NCBI GenBank assembly: GCA_025617745.1
Contig: CM046858.1
Coordinates: forward strand, 28,844,534 to 28,908,533
Source: Heliocidaris erythrogramma
Taxonomy: Eukaryota; Echinodermata; Echinoidea; Camarodonta; Echinometridae
Direction of reading: 5' to 3'
DNA: 64,000 bases
Below the pieces are notes generated by a model that was not told the DNA's origin, did not search any database, and worked only from the letters and a program-made list of their open reading frames with translations. Positions 33,220-44,289 of this stretch are shown here, in pieces. Position 1 is the stretch's first letter; the number at the start of each line of letters is the position of its first letter. The translations under genes and the position numbers were made by a program.

Positions 33220-34790
33220 ATGGATTCGGAAGAAGAAGCAGCTAGGTCAAGGAGACCTGCTTCTTCCGAAGAGTCGTCTAGCAAGACGACTCGGCCTTCC
33301 AGAACTCTCCCGAGTACTTCGGTACATGGGGGAGGGAGGAGGGCTAAGGGTAAGTTGCCTAGTGGTGTTTCCTTGCAGAGTTTGCCAGTCTCGTAGCTTG
33401 CGGCTTCGGGACGGGTGGCGTTAACTGAGTCGGGATTGTCAACTCCGAATCCCTTTATGGGAAGTGAACGTGCCTCCGCTGAGGGATCGGTTCGTGTTTC
33501 CGAAGCGGCTTCGGAGATCCGAACGAATCCGATTAAGCGTTCTAAGAAAAGGGTTTCGGCTACGACTCTTGTCGAGCCAGCCAAGAAAAAGGCAAAGAAG
33601 AAGGCAAAAAGTGGCAAGGCTTTGCCGGCCTCTTGCCCGTCTGGCCTGGCTAACCCAGCTAGCTCCTCTCAAGCTGACATGTTCAGCATGATGCGGGCTT
33701 TTGCTCAGAATCAGGGTTGGTCCTTTGTACCGGCTACTTCAACCCTGACTTCTGTCCCTATTCAGGGGTCTGACTTTGAGACTAATCAGCCTTTTGTGTT
33801 TGATTCGTCTTTGTCTGAGTCGGTTTCGCATGTGCCTCCTATTCCCGCGGCCCTTGGGGCGCCGCCGGGCGAGGAGACTTTGAACCATGAACCATGCGGG
33901 GCTCTGCCTCCTGAGTCCTTTGTTGGCGTTCCTTTGCTGGGTCATCCCGGTCCGCCCTTGCACTGGGCGCCTTGGCGCCCGGCCCATGGCTGTTGCACCT
34001 TCTTGCTCAGCAGATATGGGTAATTGGTGCGCGTCTTTGGGTTCAATACCCTCAGCGCACTTCTCCCATAAAGGGAGGTGAGCGTCCCTCAGCGGAGGGT
34101 TCGGTTCGTGTTCCCGAAGGGCTTCGGGGATCCGAACGAAACCGAATAAACGCTCTGAAAAGCGGGTTTCGTCTTAGGCTCTTTTTGGGCCAATCAGAAG
34201 CCTAGGGAAGGGGCTAAAAGAGGCAAGGCTTTGCCTGCCTCTTGCCCATTGGGTTTAGCTAACCCTCCGGTCTCTCAAGCTGAGATGTTCGGTGTGAGAT
34301 GGGCTTTGCCCAGACTCAGGGTTGGTCCCTTGTACCAGGCATCACATCCCCTGCTTTTGTCCCTCTTTTGGGTCGGACATCGAGACTAATTAGCCTTTTA
34401 TGGTTTATTCTTCTTTGTCTGTGATGGGATCACATGCGCCTCCTATTCTCGCAGCCTCGGGGCTCCGTCGGGTGAGGAGGCTTATGGCGGTTCATGCGTG
34501 AATCCGACTGTTTCGGCCTTTGTTCGGCCTCTCAAGCTTCGGTTTCCGAATCGCTGGGGCAGGCAGAGCCTTAGTCGCTCTCCCTTTGTGGGGTAGAAGC
34601 GATTGCTTTGTTCTAAACTTTCCCTGACTTTCAGTCAGCCCGCGCGCAGGGTTCGACTTTGCTTGGGTTCAGGCAGCGGGATTCCTCCGAGGGTATTTCT
34701 CTTGCGGAGGATTTCAAGCTGGATTATGGACGCATTGAAGCGGCGCTTCTTTTAAGCGTCATGTTTGGTTTGCAGTGGTCATAGTTTTCC
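33220..34790 (+). pseudogene. DIRS copy 2 gag-like region
   Basis: ATG at 33220 opens MDSEEEAARSRRPASSEESS and meets the same TAG (33394-33396) as copy 1. The 544-bp deletion then fuses actccgaa to tccctttatggg, a joint with short ctcc.aa microhomology. The downstream frame 33415-34023 encodes the Lys-rich stretch and FSMMRAFAQNQGWSF. The second unit of the 814-bp duplication follows from about 33940. Confidence 0.7.
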
Positions 34791-35234
34791 ACTGCAGCTG
34801 CCTCGGTCATGTACCGTCGCAGAGTCTTGGTTCTTACGGCCCTTTGGGTTAAGGAGTCAGACATCGCACTGCTTCTCTCAGATGTTCCGTCTCGGGTCCT
34901 TTGCTTTTGGCGATGCGCGATAACAGGTCTCTGTCTTGTTTACATGCTCATCCTAAGTCGATGCGAGCCTCTGTCCGCGTCTTGGTTGGTGGCTGTCTTC
35001 GTTCCTTTCTCCCCGCTTGGGAGGCCATCTCCGGGGAAGCTTTTGTTCTCTTTGACGGACGAGACGGATTCTTCATAGATCTGTCCGCCCCGCTCCCCCG
35101 GAGGGGCTATAGGAACTCGGTCACCTCACAGGCCCTAGCTCGTTCTCGTGCCTCATCAGAGATTGAATCTGTTGAATAAGTGGGCTATAGAAAGGGTAAG
35201 AGACTGGCTGTCTTTTTCCCTTTCTCCGACTTTT

Positions 35235-35680
35235 GTTATTCCCAAGCGCTCGGGAAAACTTCAGTACATTTTCGGATGGAGACTCTCGCCTCCATTCTCC
35301 TGTTGATCAAGAGGAAGGACTACGCGGTCTTGATAGTTTTCGAAGATGCGTATTTCCACTTTCCCATTCATCGTGCTTCGCGCGATCTTCTGGGGTTTTT
35401 CCTTCCTCTCAGAGACTTATCGCTTTCGCACTCTTCCCTTCGGGCTGCGCCCAGTCCCTCGGGTTCTTACTCAGGTTGTAGCCGTGCTGGCAGCCTCTCT
35501 GAGGCGACGCGGCCTTCGGCTATTTTTGCTACCTGGACGATTGGCTTCTCCTTGCGGAGTCGCGCGATCATTTGTTGGACGAGACTCGTTTGCTCGTCTC
35601 TCTTACTCAAGACTTAGGTTTCCTAATAAATTGGGAAAAGTCAGAGTTAGTTCCCACTCGCACCCCAGTTTTTTCTGGGG
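35235..35680 (+). pseudogene. DIRS copy 2 reverse transcriptase, broken
   Basis: The frame carries FRMETLASILLLIKRKDY, FEDAYFHFPIHRASRDLLGF and, in the next frame, FRTLPFGLRPVPRVLTQVVA. The catalytic YLDDW is at 35530-35544, again one base out of frame with the upstream part because of the same extra base as in copy 1. After it, LLDETRLLVSLTQDLGFLIN and WEKSELVPT continue the RT thumb. The missing segment before FRMETL is also shared with copy 1. Confidence 0.88.
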
Positions 35681-35999
35681 GCGGTGTTAGACATACGGAA
35701 TCAGTTGGCTCGGCCCAGTCGAGACAGGATTCTCACCATTGTCTCTGCGGCTCGCAAGCTCTTGCTGGCCAGAAGAGTCACGGCCAGACAGTGGCTTCAG
35801 TTTCTAGGTTATCTAGCCAGTCTAGTCGATGTTCTAGAGGACTGCCGGCTCCTCATGAGACCCTTTCAGAGACATCTCCTCAGGTTCTTCAAGCCGGGAA
35901 AAGACTCTTTTGGTCTGGATTCCAGTACCAGTAAGGATCAAGTCTCTTCTCTCTTGTTGGACGAGCGAGGTGTTTCTCGCGCAAGGCAGGTCCTTCACT

Positions 36000-36660
36000 G
36001 CCCCTCTCCCGTCGATATCGGTTTCGACGGACGCCTCTCGGTTGGGGTGGGGAGGACACTGCAACGGCAGCACGGTTGCGGGGGACTAGTCTCATCTTGG
36101 GACTCTTCCTCATATCAATGTCCTGGAGTTTATGGCAGTTCTGTTGACCTTGCTCCATTTCAGAAGTCGACTTCTCAGTCGTTCGGTTCTGATTCTCACG
36201 GACAATGTTACTGTGGCGGCATATATCAATTGGCAGGGAGGCACTCGTTCGGTTTCCCTGAATGCCCTAGCAGCTCAGCTGTGGAGGTGGTGTCGTCGCA
36301 TGGCAATCACACCCGTGGCCTCTTTCATCCCCGGTCGGGAAAACCTCATTGCGGATTTTCTGTCTCGGGGCAGGTATCTTCCATCGGAATGGACGCTCCA
36401 TCCGGAGGTCTTTTGCCGCATTCGCAGTCGCCTAGGTCCACTGGAAGTGGATCTATTTGCGTCGGTGCTAAATCACCAGCTGCCGAAGTATTGCTCCCGT
36501 GTTCGCGATCAGGGAGCATGGGCTCTCGATGCTTTCTCCCTCAGCTGGAGAACCTTCAGGGATTCGCCTTTCCTCCCTTCCAACTGATTCCGCGTGTCTT
36601 GCGGAAAATCAGGGAAGATCGGGCGCGGGTGCTTGTAATAGCTCCCTTTTGGCCCCGGAG
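36000..36660 (+). pseudogene. DIRS copy 2 RNase H domain
   Basis: The best-preserved domain of the family here. The frame 36132-36587 reads VLILTDNVTVAAYINWQGGT, a WRWCRRMAITPVASFIPGREN stretch, then ADFLSRGRYLPSEW and LGPLEVDLFASVLNHQLPK. The TDN, QGGTRS, IPG.EN and AD.LSRG motifs define a DIRS RNase H. The AFPPFQLIPRVLRKIRED linker follows in another frame. Confidence 0.88.
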
Positions 36661-36825
36661 GAATTGGTTTCCAGAACTTACGAGCCTCCTAAGGGCTCAA
36701 CCGTTCGTTCTCCCGTTAAGAGCGGATCTGGTGTTGCAGCCCCTATCGGGGATTCTTCACCACAGTCCGGAGTCTCTTCATTTGACTGCTTGGCCCCTGT
36801 CAGGGAATCTGCAAGACAGTCGGGT

Positions 36826-37632
36826 CTCTCTGATAGAGCCGCGGACTTTTTAATGTCCAGTCGTAGGGTTTCTACTAGGGAAATTTACAATTCCCGTCTC
36901 TCGGCCTTTTTCCTTTGGTGCAAAGAGAGAAATCAAACCCCTTCTAAGGCTCCTATTGGTTCAATTGCGGATTTCTTAATCTCGTTATTTGACAAAGGGA
37001 GATCTATCTCTACTATCCGAGGCTACCGTTCGGCGATCGGGGCCATTCATTCGGGTTTCTCAGATGGTTCGGGGATTTCCAATTCCCCGCTACTAAGTGG
37101 TTTGATTCGTTCGTTCTTTCTGAAACGACCTTCTTTTTCTAAGTTAGTGCCGTCTTGGAGTCTGCCTAAGGTTCTGGAGGCCTTGGCGAAACCTCCTTTC
37201 GAACCGTTAGGTGAGGCTTCGCTTCATCATCTTACGGTTAAGACGCTCTTTTTGGTAGCTATTGCCTCTGGGCAGAGGCGCAGTACTCTTCATGCTCTCT
37301 GTCTTACTCCTGGTCATGTTCGCTGGGAGAGAAAAGGCGTTAGATTGATTCCTAGGGCTTCTTTTATTGCCAAGAATCAGACAGCTGCCTCTGGCCCTGT
37401 TGAGATTTTTCTTTGTCCGCTTTCTGACTTTTCTTCGGTGCGTGAGGACAAAGTTTGGTGTCCTGTAAGGGCTCTCAAATGGTATATCGATAAGACTAAG
37501 TCTTATCGTAAGGATGATCAGTTGTTCCTGATCACTAGAGAGCCTTTTTCTCCTGCCTCTCTTGATTCCATCTCTAGGTGGACCTTAGGGATGTTCCCGC
37601 AGGTGAAGCTTTGTTTGCGTCAGCCACCTTGA
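36826..37632 (+). pseudogene. DIRS copy 2 tyrosine recombinase lacking its catalytic C-terminus
   Basis: An open frame of more than 260 codons (part of 36499-37632) encodes the N-terminal core-binding domain (STREIYNSRLSAFFLWCKE; IADFLISLFDKGRSISTIRG) and the catalytic domain start with SGQRRSTLHAL, whose Arg is the first catalytic residue. A 170-bp deletion ends exactly at the codon that in copy 1 is the Tyr of YLRDVPAG, so the His/Arg box and the nucleophile are lost. The remaining tail is out of frame. Confidence 0.87.
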
Positions 37633-37722
37633 AGGCCGCTGTGTCTTCTTTGTAGTCTTTGGTGTAATCCTATTCCCTTCTGCTCGAAACATGCCTCCCG
37701 GTCTTTGAGTTGGCGCTGGTCT

Positions 37723-37816
37723 GGCATAATAGGTAGGTATATATGATTTATTGCAGTAAATTTGTAAAATCAGCACTGATTTTCTTATTTACTATATAAA
37801 TCTATATACCTACCTA
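37723..37816 (+). repeat. DIRS copy 2 internal complementary region
   Basis: Essentially identical to the copy 1 ICR: reverse complements of the left and right outer ends, abutting. Confidence 0.9.
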
Positions 37817-37869
37817 TGACCCTCCCTCCTTCCCCGCACCTTGCAAGCAACACGTTTCTTCTTGGGGTT

Positions 37870-38028
37870 GCTCGCAAAAGAGGAAGATGGCCGTAGCGTG
37901 TTGACGCGCGTGAGTGGCGAAGGGGACAATAGGATTACGGGGGGTGCGCACAATATTGTGACTCATGTGTGATAAATTCTCGAAGGGGTCCCGTAGTCAA
38001 GACTACAGGCATAATAGGTAGGTATATA
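37870..38028 (-). repeat. DIRS copy 2 right inverted terminal repeat
   Basis: Reverse complement of 32645-32805. The element then ends gtgctgattttacaa at 38069. Confidence 0.9.
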
Positions 38029-38793
38029 GATTTATATAGTAAATAAGAAAATCAGTGCTGATTTTACAACTTGTCGGGGATTTTTGGATAAAAAATACCC
38101 CCTTTATAAAATCCTGGGTACGCCACTGCTCTGACATACGGTAGGATAAATCCATCGTCAAATGTTAACTGTAGTTTTAAAAAAAGGGTATATTATTTTC
38201 AGTCTTGAAATAAGCAGCGCTCAGTAAGGTATTTGCTGCTATGGAATTTCCTATTGTATGGTTTAGATGTTTTGCATTCCAGTGCAAAGCAGGCCTATTG
38301 ATGGGTAGGTATGTGGTATGCAGGGAAACGTATAAGTTTACGGAGAGTTTTCTCAAGTTGGTCATTGGATTTAAGGGTTCACCCACGTCACTTGAGGCGT
38401 CTATCATTTGACCGGCACGGTCAGATCCCGGGTCAGATCGACACGATTGACCCGGATTGCACACGGTCAGGAGAACGGAGCTAGATTTTGAGAGAGAGAG
38501 AGAGAGAGAGAGAGCCGAGTTGACAAGAGTTCGAGTAAAAACGAGCACGAGAGATTTTTTTTTTGTTAGTTCTTTGATAGAGGTGCGAGATGAGAGACGT
38601 GGAGTTCTTGAGGAGAGAGATTGCGTTTCACGGGTGAACCCGACGCTGTGGCTAAAGGGTGCATCTTTTTTGCTTGGTATTGCTGTATCGAGTAGTTTGG
38701 TAAGCAGGAATTTGCTCTGTGCATAGTTTTAGTTTACCTATTTAATACTTAGACCAGTACACTTCTGTATTATAGTATCTTATTTCTAAGCAG

Positions 38794-39780
38794 CATGTCC
38801 CGTGAACTCGGGTACAATGCTGATGATGATCTAATGGATTTTTGAATGTTGATAGTGATAAGCTTCTTGCTTCTCAGCCTGCGGCTAAGGAAAGATCTTC
38901 TTTGTCTCGACTTATTAGTCAAGCTCAAAGTAAATACGATAATGGAGGTAATAGTGATATTAGTAACATGAATCGTAAAAAGGACTTGTCTAATAGAAAT
39001 ACGAGTAATGATGATTCCGATTCGGGTAGTGATGGCGATACTTTCAAGGTTGTTACCCACAAAAGAACAAAGAAAAGTACGGTCATATCCAGTGGCGGAT
39101 CGGGGGGGGGGGGGGGGGGGGGGGGGCACAGCCGGCCCGTGCCCCCCCCCCCCCTTTGGAAGAGAAGTATGAATTTTGACCATAGACGATCCGCCATTTT
39201 CTCGATTGTGCCCCCCCCCCCCCCCCATTTAGACTGAGGACTTTTTTTTTTTTTTTTTTTTTTGCTTCTCAGGGAATTATGGAGGGAAGCTGGGCCCCCA
39301 TAACCCCTTACTGAGCGATTTTTGAAGGTTTGGCGATTATTTTTTTCTTTTTTTGGCATTCCACTTGATGTAGTAGTAGAAGAATTGGTGCAGGCCTGTA
39401 AGAAGGATGGGGTAGTGGAGGCTAAGAGATTAACGAGAAAACAAAATGGCAAGGTTGAACCATCTTTGGCGGTATGTATTACATTTATCAGGAAGAATAT
39501 TCCTGATGATTTGTGTGTTGGATATCAAATATATAAAGTTAGACCATATATCCCGCCAGTTATTCGATGTTTTAAATGTCAAAGGCTTGGACACATTGCC
39601 AGTAGTTGTAAAAGCATTCAGAGATGTGTTAGATGGCCAACATGAGTTTAAGGATTCTAAAAGTAAAGAAAACCCTAAATGTTGTAGATGTGGAGGTACT
39701 CACTCTGCAGCTTACCTTGGTTGTGAGGATGTTAAAATACAAATTAAAGCAAATTCATCGAACCAGAATTACGCTTAACA
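38794..39780 (+). pseudogene. LINE-B ORF1, zinc-knuckle RNA-binding protein, broken
   Basis: ATG at 38794 opens MSRELGYNADDDLMDF and stops at once. A single missing T in a T run separates it from the next frame, which continues from about 38842 (NVDSDKLLASQPAAKERSSL). At 39090 a MITE interrupts the frame, which resumes near 39352 (GIPLDVVVEELVQACKKDGV). Two Cys-rich knuckles follow: CFKCQRLGHIASSC (about 39567-39608) and, one frame over, CCRCGGTHSAAYLGC. In I-like LINEs this protein packages the element RNA. Confidence 0.75.
39090..39325. mobile_element. ggcggatcc-family MITE inside LINE-B ORF1
   Basis: Starts cagtggcggatcg, has a G25 run and two C runs, and contains tttgaccatagacgatccgc and cagggaattatggaggga, matching the MITE at 23691-24013. 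The right end is degraded, so the limit near 39325 is approximate. Confidence 0.7.
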
Positions 39781-40382
39781 TATCTTATGCCGATGCAACT
39801 AAGAAAGTTAAATATCAGTCGCAGAACAACTCTGATAATAATGAATCTAAGGTAGTTGAGGAATGTAGTCAACATAATTGTAATTTGGATCCTCCTGCTA
39901 CTATTGTTAGTAAGCCTCAAAGTGCAGCCACAAATAAAGGTGTATATGTAGATGCAACCACACAAACTGAAGTAACGGAAAGTACCCAAACAGATGATAA
40001 TAATAGTATGGTAGAAATACGGCCAGCACTGGCAATGTTTATGATTGGAACCATTCAAATAAGTCGCAGTGATAAAATTAAAAGTAAGGATAACATTCAA
40101 TACGCAATGAAGAATCTCTTCAAACAGGCGTTTCATAAGGATTTATCTGGAAAAACATGTAATGAAAACTCAGCAAAGGAAAGTTGGTAACACAGCTGAA
40201 TATGAAACTGGTAATGATTCAAAAAAAAAGTAATGTTAAAATAAATTTGTCAGATCCTGGTAAATCGTCCGATAAGATTACATCAGATGGTGAATCTTGT
40301 CAATCGTCTTCAAGACGTAGAAATAACTCTCATAGAAATAATCATAGACCGTGAAATGAATAAGTTTTATTTTTCTTTTGTG

Positions 40383-41976
40383 CTACTTTGCTTTCTTATG
40401 CGTTTCCTCCAATGGAACGCTAAATAGATAGTTAGACAGGGGGCTGAATTTAAGGTAGCTATAACAAATGACATTAACCCCAAACCGGATATCATTTGTA
40501 TTCAGGAATCTTGGTTGAAGGATAAGCATTATTTTAATTTATATGATTATGAAACGATAAGAAAAGACAGGAAATCTGATAATAAAAGGCAGGGTGGCGG
40601 TTGCCTGACACTAATTAAAAAAGGGTTGTCTTATAAAGTTATTGATTTACCTAAATCTGAGATTGAAATATTAGCCATTGATGTCTACATCAATAACACG
40701 ATTTGGATTTCAGTCGTTAATATTTTTAATCCGTGCTTAAAACTTGAGGATAATTTTTTAGATCATGTGTTTTCTGTCGTTGGCAGCTCTGTTTTTATAT
40801 GTGGTGACTTTAATGGTCATAATACGTTATGGGGAGTTCCAAAACTGATTCGAATGGTCTTAATATAGAAAAAAGCTATGGATAAGGCAACCTTGTGTGC
40901 CTTAATACGGGGTCTGGTACAAGATTAGACGAACACAGTGGTAATACCTCATGCTTGGATTTAACATGGACATCAAATAATATAGCTGCTAAATGTATTT
41001 CGGAAGTTTTAGGAAATAATTTGGGCAGTGATCATTTTCCGATTATAATTGATTGTGGCGTTCAGTTTCCACAGACAAACCTCCCATTCACACCAAAATG
41101 GTCAATAAAACGGGCTGATTGGGGAACATTTCATGCAGAATGTAATGATAATATTTCATATCCAGAACTGGATCAGTCAATTGATACTATTTATCAGCTT
41201 AATATTGCTTTAAATAACTCTATTCCAAAAACTAAGCCCTCTATTAAAAAGAAACATCCTGTAATCTGGTGGAATGCTGCATGTGAACAAGCAGTAAAGG
41301 AAAAGAGAAACGCCCTTAGAACTGTTCGACGGACAAGACCTCCGAAAGATTATATTGAATATAAGAAGAAAAAGGCAGTTTGTCGTCGTGCAGTTAATCA
41401 AACTAAGCCTGCAAGTTGGCAGGATTTTTGTGCTACTATTAATCCACAAACATCTACTAAATGTATTTTGGATAGAGTTAGGAGTTATTTCGCATTCACG
41501 TTCTTTTAAGTCTATCCCTTGTATAAATAAGGGTACAAATATTGCAGTTTCAAATGAAGAAAAGGGAAATATGCTGGTAGATACTTTTAGTAATACAAGT
41601 AGTACAAACAATTACGAGGAGGTTTTTCAGCAAGTTAAAAGGAAATCTGAAGATGATTTCATTATTAGCAATAAAGGAAATGATACGCCAATTAATGATT
41701 ATTTTATAATAACAGAACTCGATGATGCCATTTCTACAGCTAAATGTACTACACCGGGCGCTGATGGTATTGGGGCTAATATTCTGAAAGAGCTTCCACA
41801 TACCACTCGTCAAATTTAACTAGTTATACTAAATGGAATATGGAAAGGAGGTGAATGTCCTAGTCAGTGGAAGGAAGCCGTTTTGATACCCATTTTTAAG
41901 CCAGTTAGGGATCCCTCTGATCCCATTTCATATAGGCCAATTTCATTAACGGCCACTTTGTGCAAGGTTATGGAAC
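40383..41976 (+). pseudogene. LINE-B ORF2, 5' part: endonuclease, linker, start of RT
   Basis: FLQWNAK near 40396 marks the start of the endonuclease. PDIICIQESWLKDKHYF, IWISVVNIFNP, FICGDFNGHNTLWG and LGSDHFPI are its catalytic motifs. Stops at 40424 and 40866 and a frameshift near 41480 break it. The linker has ADWGTFHAECND and the WWNAACEQAVKEKR motif. The RT entry reads TTPGADGIGANILKELP, then the WKEAVLIPIFKPVRDPSDPI and YRPISLTATLCKVME motifs, where the LTR element cuts in. Confidence 0.82.
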
Positions 41977-43028
41977 TGTCACAAAGTAACCAGGAATTTC
42001 AATCGAGCAATTACTAGGGAATAGCATCACTTTCAACCCAAGGGAACAATAGGCTCACAGGCTAGAGTGCTCTGGTTGAATAGGAGAGTTATGTGAATGA
42101 TGTGTGCTGAGCAGTGGTACCTTGTACAATGAGCATGACGAACAAAGAAGCGGACAATTTATGCTGCTCCTCATTGTACCCTTCACAATTGCACTGGTTA
42201 ACAAAAGAACATCCATTCATTGCTATCCTGCAAAAATATGTAGAACAGGTGTCACATAATAGCAGTGAAGGGATGTCCTTTTGTTTACTAGAGCTATTGT
42301 GGAGGGTACAATGAGGAGCTGCATAAATTGTCCGCTCTCTTTGTCACCGTGTTCATAGTGTTGTGCAATGAGCTGTGCATGAGGAATTGTATGTTGTATG
42401 AGCTTGCCACTGGGAGAGCAACTTTGGCACTGGTCAAGGCAGGACCTGCGTGTTGAGTGAGTGTGTGAGATGAGATGTGCAGCAAGTAATTTCTTTTGGT
42501 TGGCATCTATCCTGAAATCCGGGCAAAACAGGCCAGGACAAAACTTCTCACAGCTCCACATCATGGCTCTGACACCAGTAAGTTTCATTTTAGTAATATT
42601 TCCCATTAATTAACCCATATTTTCTTGTACAATGTAAAAAAAAAAAAATTCGGGTGGGGCATCGGAATCAAGGTCAGTTATATCACTGAAAACGTCTAAG
42701 TTTGCATTGTGGCAAGAAGTCATTGAACTTAATCATTTAATATGTGTATTTTAATATCATTTTGTCCAAAGAAGCCAAAACAGTCAAATTTGTTGAATTG
42801 TATACAAGGAAAAAATGTGCTTAATTACAGATAGATAATCTTTTAATTTCGTAGATTTTGAAAAAGATTTAGTGTAGCAATTTTGGTTATATTTACTTAG
42901 AATTAGTCAACTGAATATAAGATTGTTTAAGATGTTTTTGACTGCTAAGGGAAGATGTGTTATGTATATAGCTTTAACAAAGATTTTACATTTATATGGA
43001 TGAAATCCAAGGTTTATTTTGACATATT

Positions 43029-43063
<35 letters not shown>

Positions 43064-44046
43064 ATATTATCCTGAAAACACGTTATGGATATCTATGCAT
43101 TTGGAGCATATAAGAGAATGAGGTAAAATTGTGAATATTCATTCTCTGATTAATTTTGGAATTTGAATAATTTTCTTAGAGTTAAACAATAATAAAGATA
43201 ATATGGAGATATATTTAGAATATAGCGTAAACATTATGCTGTAACTCTTCGGCTGTAATATTGTTTTAACAGTAGTCAGGCAGCTGGGTTCAGGGAATTC
43301 TGGGAATTCCAAAATCTTCTTGGACAGATCTTCCAGGGCAGATCGTCGTACCTCTGAGACGAGATCCTTCGTCTGGACAAGCTACATTTACAACGGAACC
43401 CAACGTCATACTTTGAGCAAGCTTTCGGGAACAGGCGACACAACTCCTTGAACACCCATGGACATTCTCGAGCACAGGAAGACAAGAATGTAAGGAGATT
43501 CCATATGGGTTGAGGACAGTCGCAGACATTTATTTCAATTGTTAAATACTGCACGTGCTAAAAAGTATGATTTTCTAGATTTTCCCAGGAGGAAAAGTTT
43601 GATTATTTGCGTGAGCTCATTATTTTTTGGACTTTTGGGGTATTTGCAGTACTGCTATACCAAAAGAGGGTAATAGTGTATTTTACTGAACTGAGTGGGG
43701 TTTTTTTTTGTTTTGGTAAACCCTTGATATTTACATGTTTAATGCTTTGAATTATCACAAGAATATTTATGTGACAGAATGAATGGATCATTTACATTTG
43801 AATATATAAAGTTTTTGCATATGACTTTATTATACACTTTGAATTGTCATGTGAAATTTATTCTGAATATATTTGTCAGTTAAAAGATGAAATCTAATTA
43901 ATAAATCATATTTTCAAGATTTGAATATACACCAAGCCATTGAATTTGAGTAATTATGTTTGTGTAAGTTCTTAACCAACCTATCTATATTTATACAGAA
44001 CAGTATCTATCGCCAGACATTGCAAAAACAGTGCATAGATCTGACA
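41977..44046 (+). repeat. 5' long terminal repeat (2070 bp, 1831 without its insert)
   Basis: TG...CA ended. Compared with the 3' LTR I count roughly ten substitutions, small homopolymer changes and one 20-bp tandem duplication (3' copy near 53044). The TA microsatellite at 43031-43060 is the spot where the 3' LTR received the Penelope-like element. Confidence 0.92.
42122..42360. mobile_element. 239-bp MITE-like foldback inside the 5' LTR
   Basis: Absent from the 3' LTR (empty site ccttgtgcaatgagctg near 47303). Its ends form imperfect inverted repeats of about 50 bp sharing agcggacaatttatg and gctcctcattgtaccc. The sequence ttgtRcaatgagc appears at both edges (42122 and 42361), giving a candidate target duplication of up to 13 bp with one mismatch. 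It inserted after the LTR element did. Confidence 0.8.
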
Positions 44047-44049
44047 TAT

Positions 44050-44067
44050 TGGCGACCACGAAGGGAC
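44050..44067 (+). promoter_or_regulatory. Candidate primer-binding site
   Basis: tggcgaccacgaagggac begins three bases after the 5' LTR with TGG, which would pair with the CCA end of a tRNA primer. The tRNA species was not identified. Confidence 0.6.
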
Positions 44068-44289
44068 CTTCTCTAGATCTTTTGATAGGTACAGTTAAAA
44101 TGTATAGAAGTTGGTTTTGAATATAGGATTTGCAAATTGAATTGATTTGTTTGTATTTATAATATTTTCTCCATAATAGAAGGTGCATGTCAGGGCTACT
44201 GGAGCTGAGAGGAGTTTTCACCCAAGGCCTGTGCCCGTGACTTCATACCAAATTTTCATAGGTTGGTAAGAACGCTGCAAACTGTTAGT

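Larger units (their letters stand above)
32627..38069 (+). mobile_element. DIRS-type tyrosine-recombinase retrotransposon, copy 2 (about 5.4 kb, decayed)
   Basis: Same layout and ends as copy 1 at 5312-11382. Two clean internal deletions relative to copy 1 are visible: about 544 bp in the gag region (joint near 33450) and about 170 bp in the recombinase (joint near 37583). It keeps more of the RT-RNase H region than copy 1. Each copy has sequence the other has lost, so neither derives from the other. No target-site duplication is visible. Confidence 0.9.
38380..41976 (+). mobile_element. I-like non-LTR retrotransposon (LINE-B), 5' part, interrupted at 41976
   Basis: A two-ORF LINE: ORF1 with zinc knuckles (38794-39780) and ORF2 with apurinic-type endonuclease, basic linker and the start of RT (40383-41976). 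The 3' part resumes at 53746 after an LTR retrotransposon insertion, and the GGAAC at the junction is duplicated. The linker (a WWNAACEQAVKEKRNA motif) and the ORF1 zinc knuckles place it near the I group, like LINE-A but clearly another family. The 5' limit is uncertain; a GA run (38490-38514) lies in the probable leader. Confidence 0.82.

Noticed and set aside
38842-39237. Gly-rich protein frame with a poly-Gly stretch
   Set aside because: The poly-Gly is the G run of a MITE inserted into LINE-B ORF1.
43276-43554. Reverse-strand 92-codon frame present in both LTRs
   Set aside because: Present twice only because it lies in the LTRs; a 20-bp duplication in the 3' copy shifts it, and no family motif is seen.
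44263-44289. TTG start for the gag-protease-integrase frame
   Set aside because: The first ATG (44290) is nine codons downstream and is the more plausible start in an animal.
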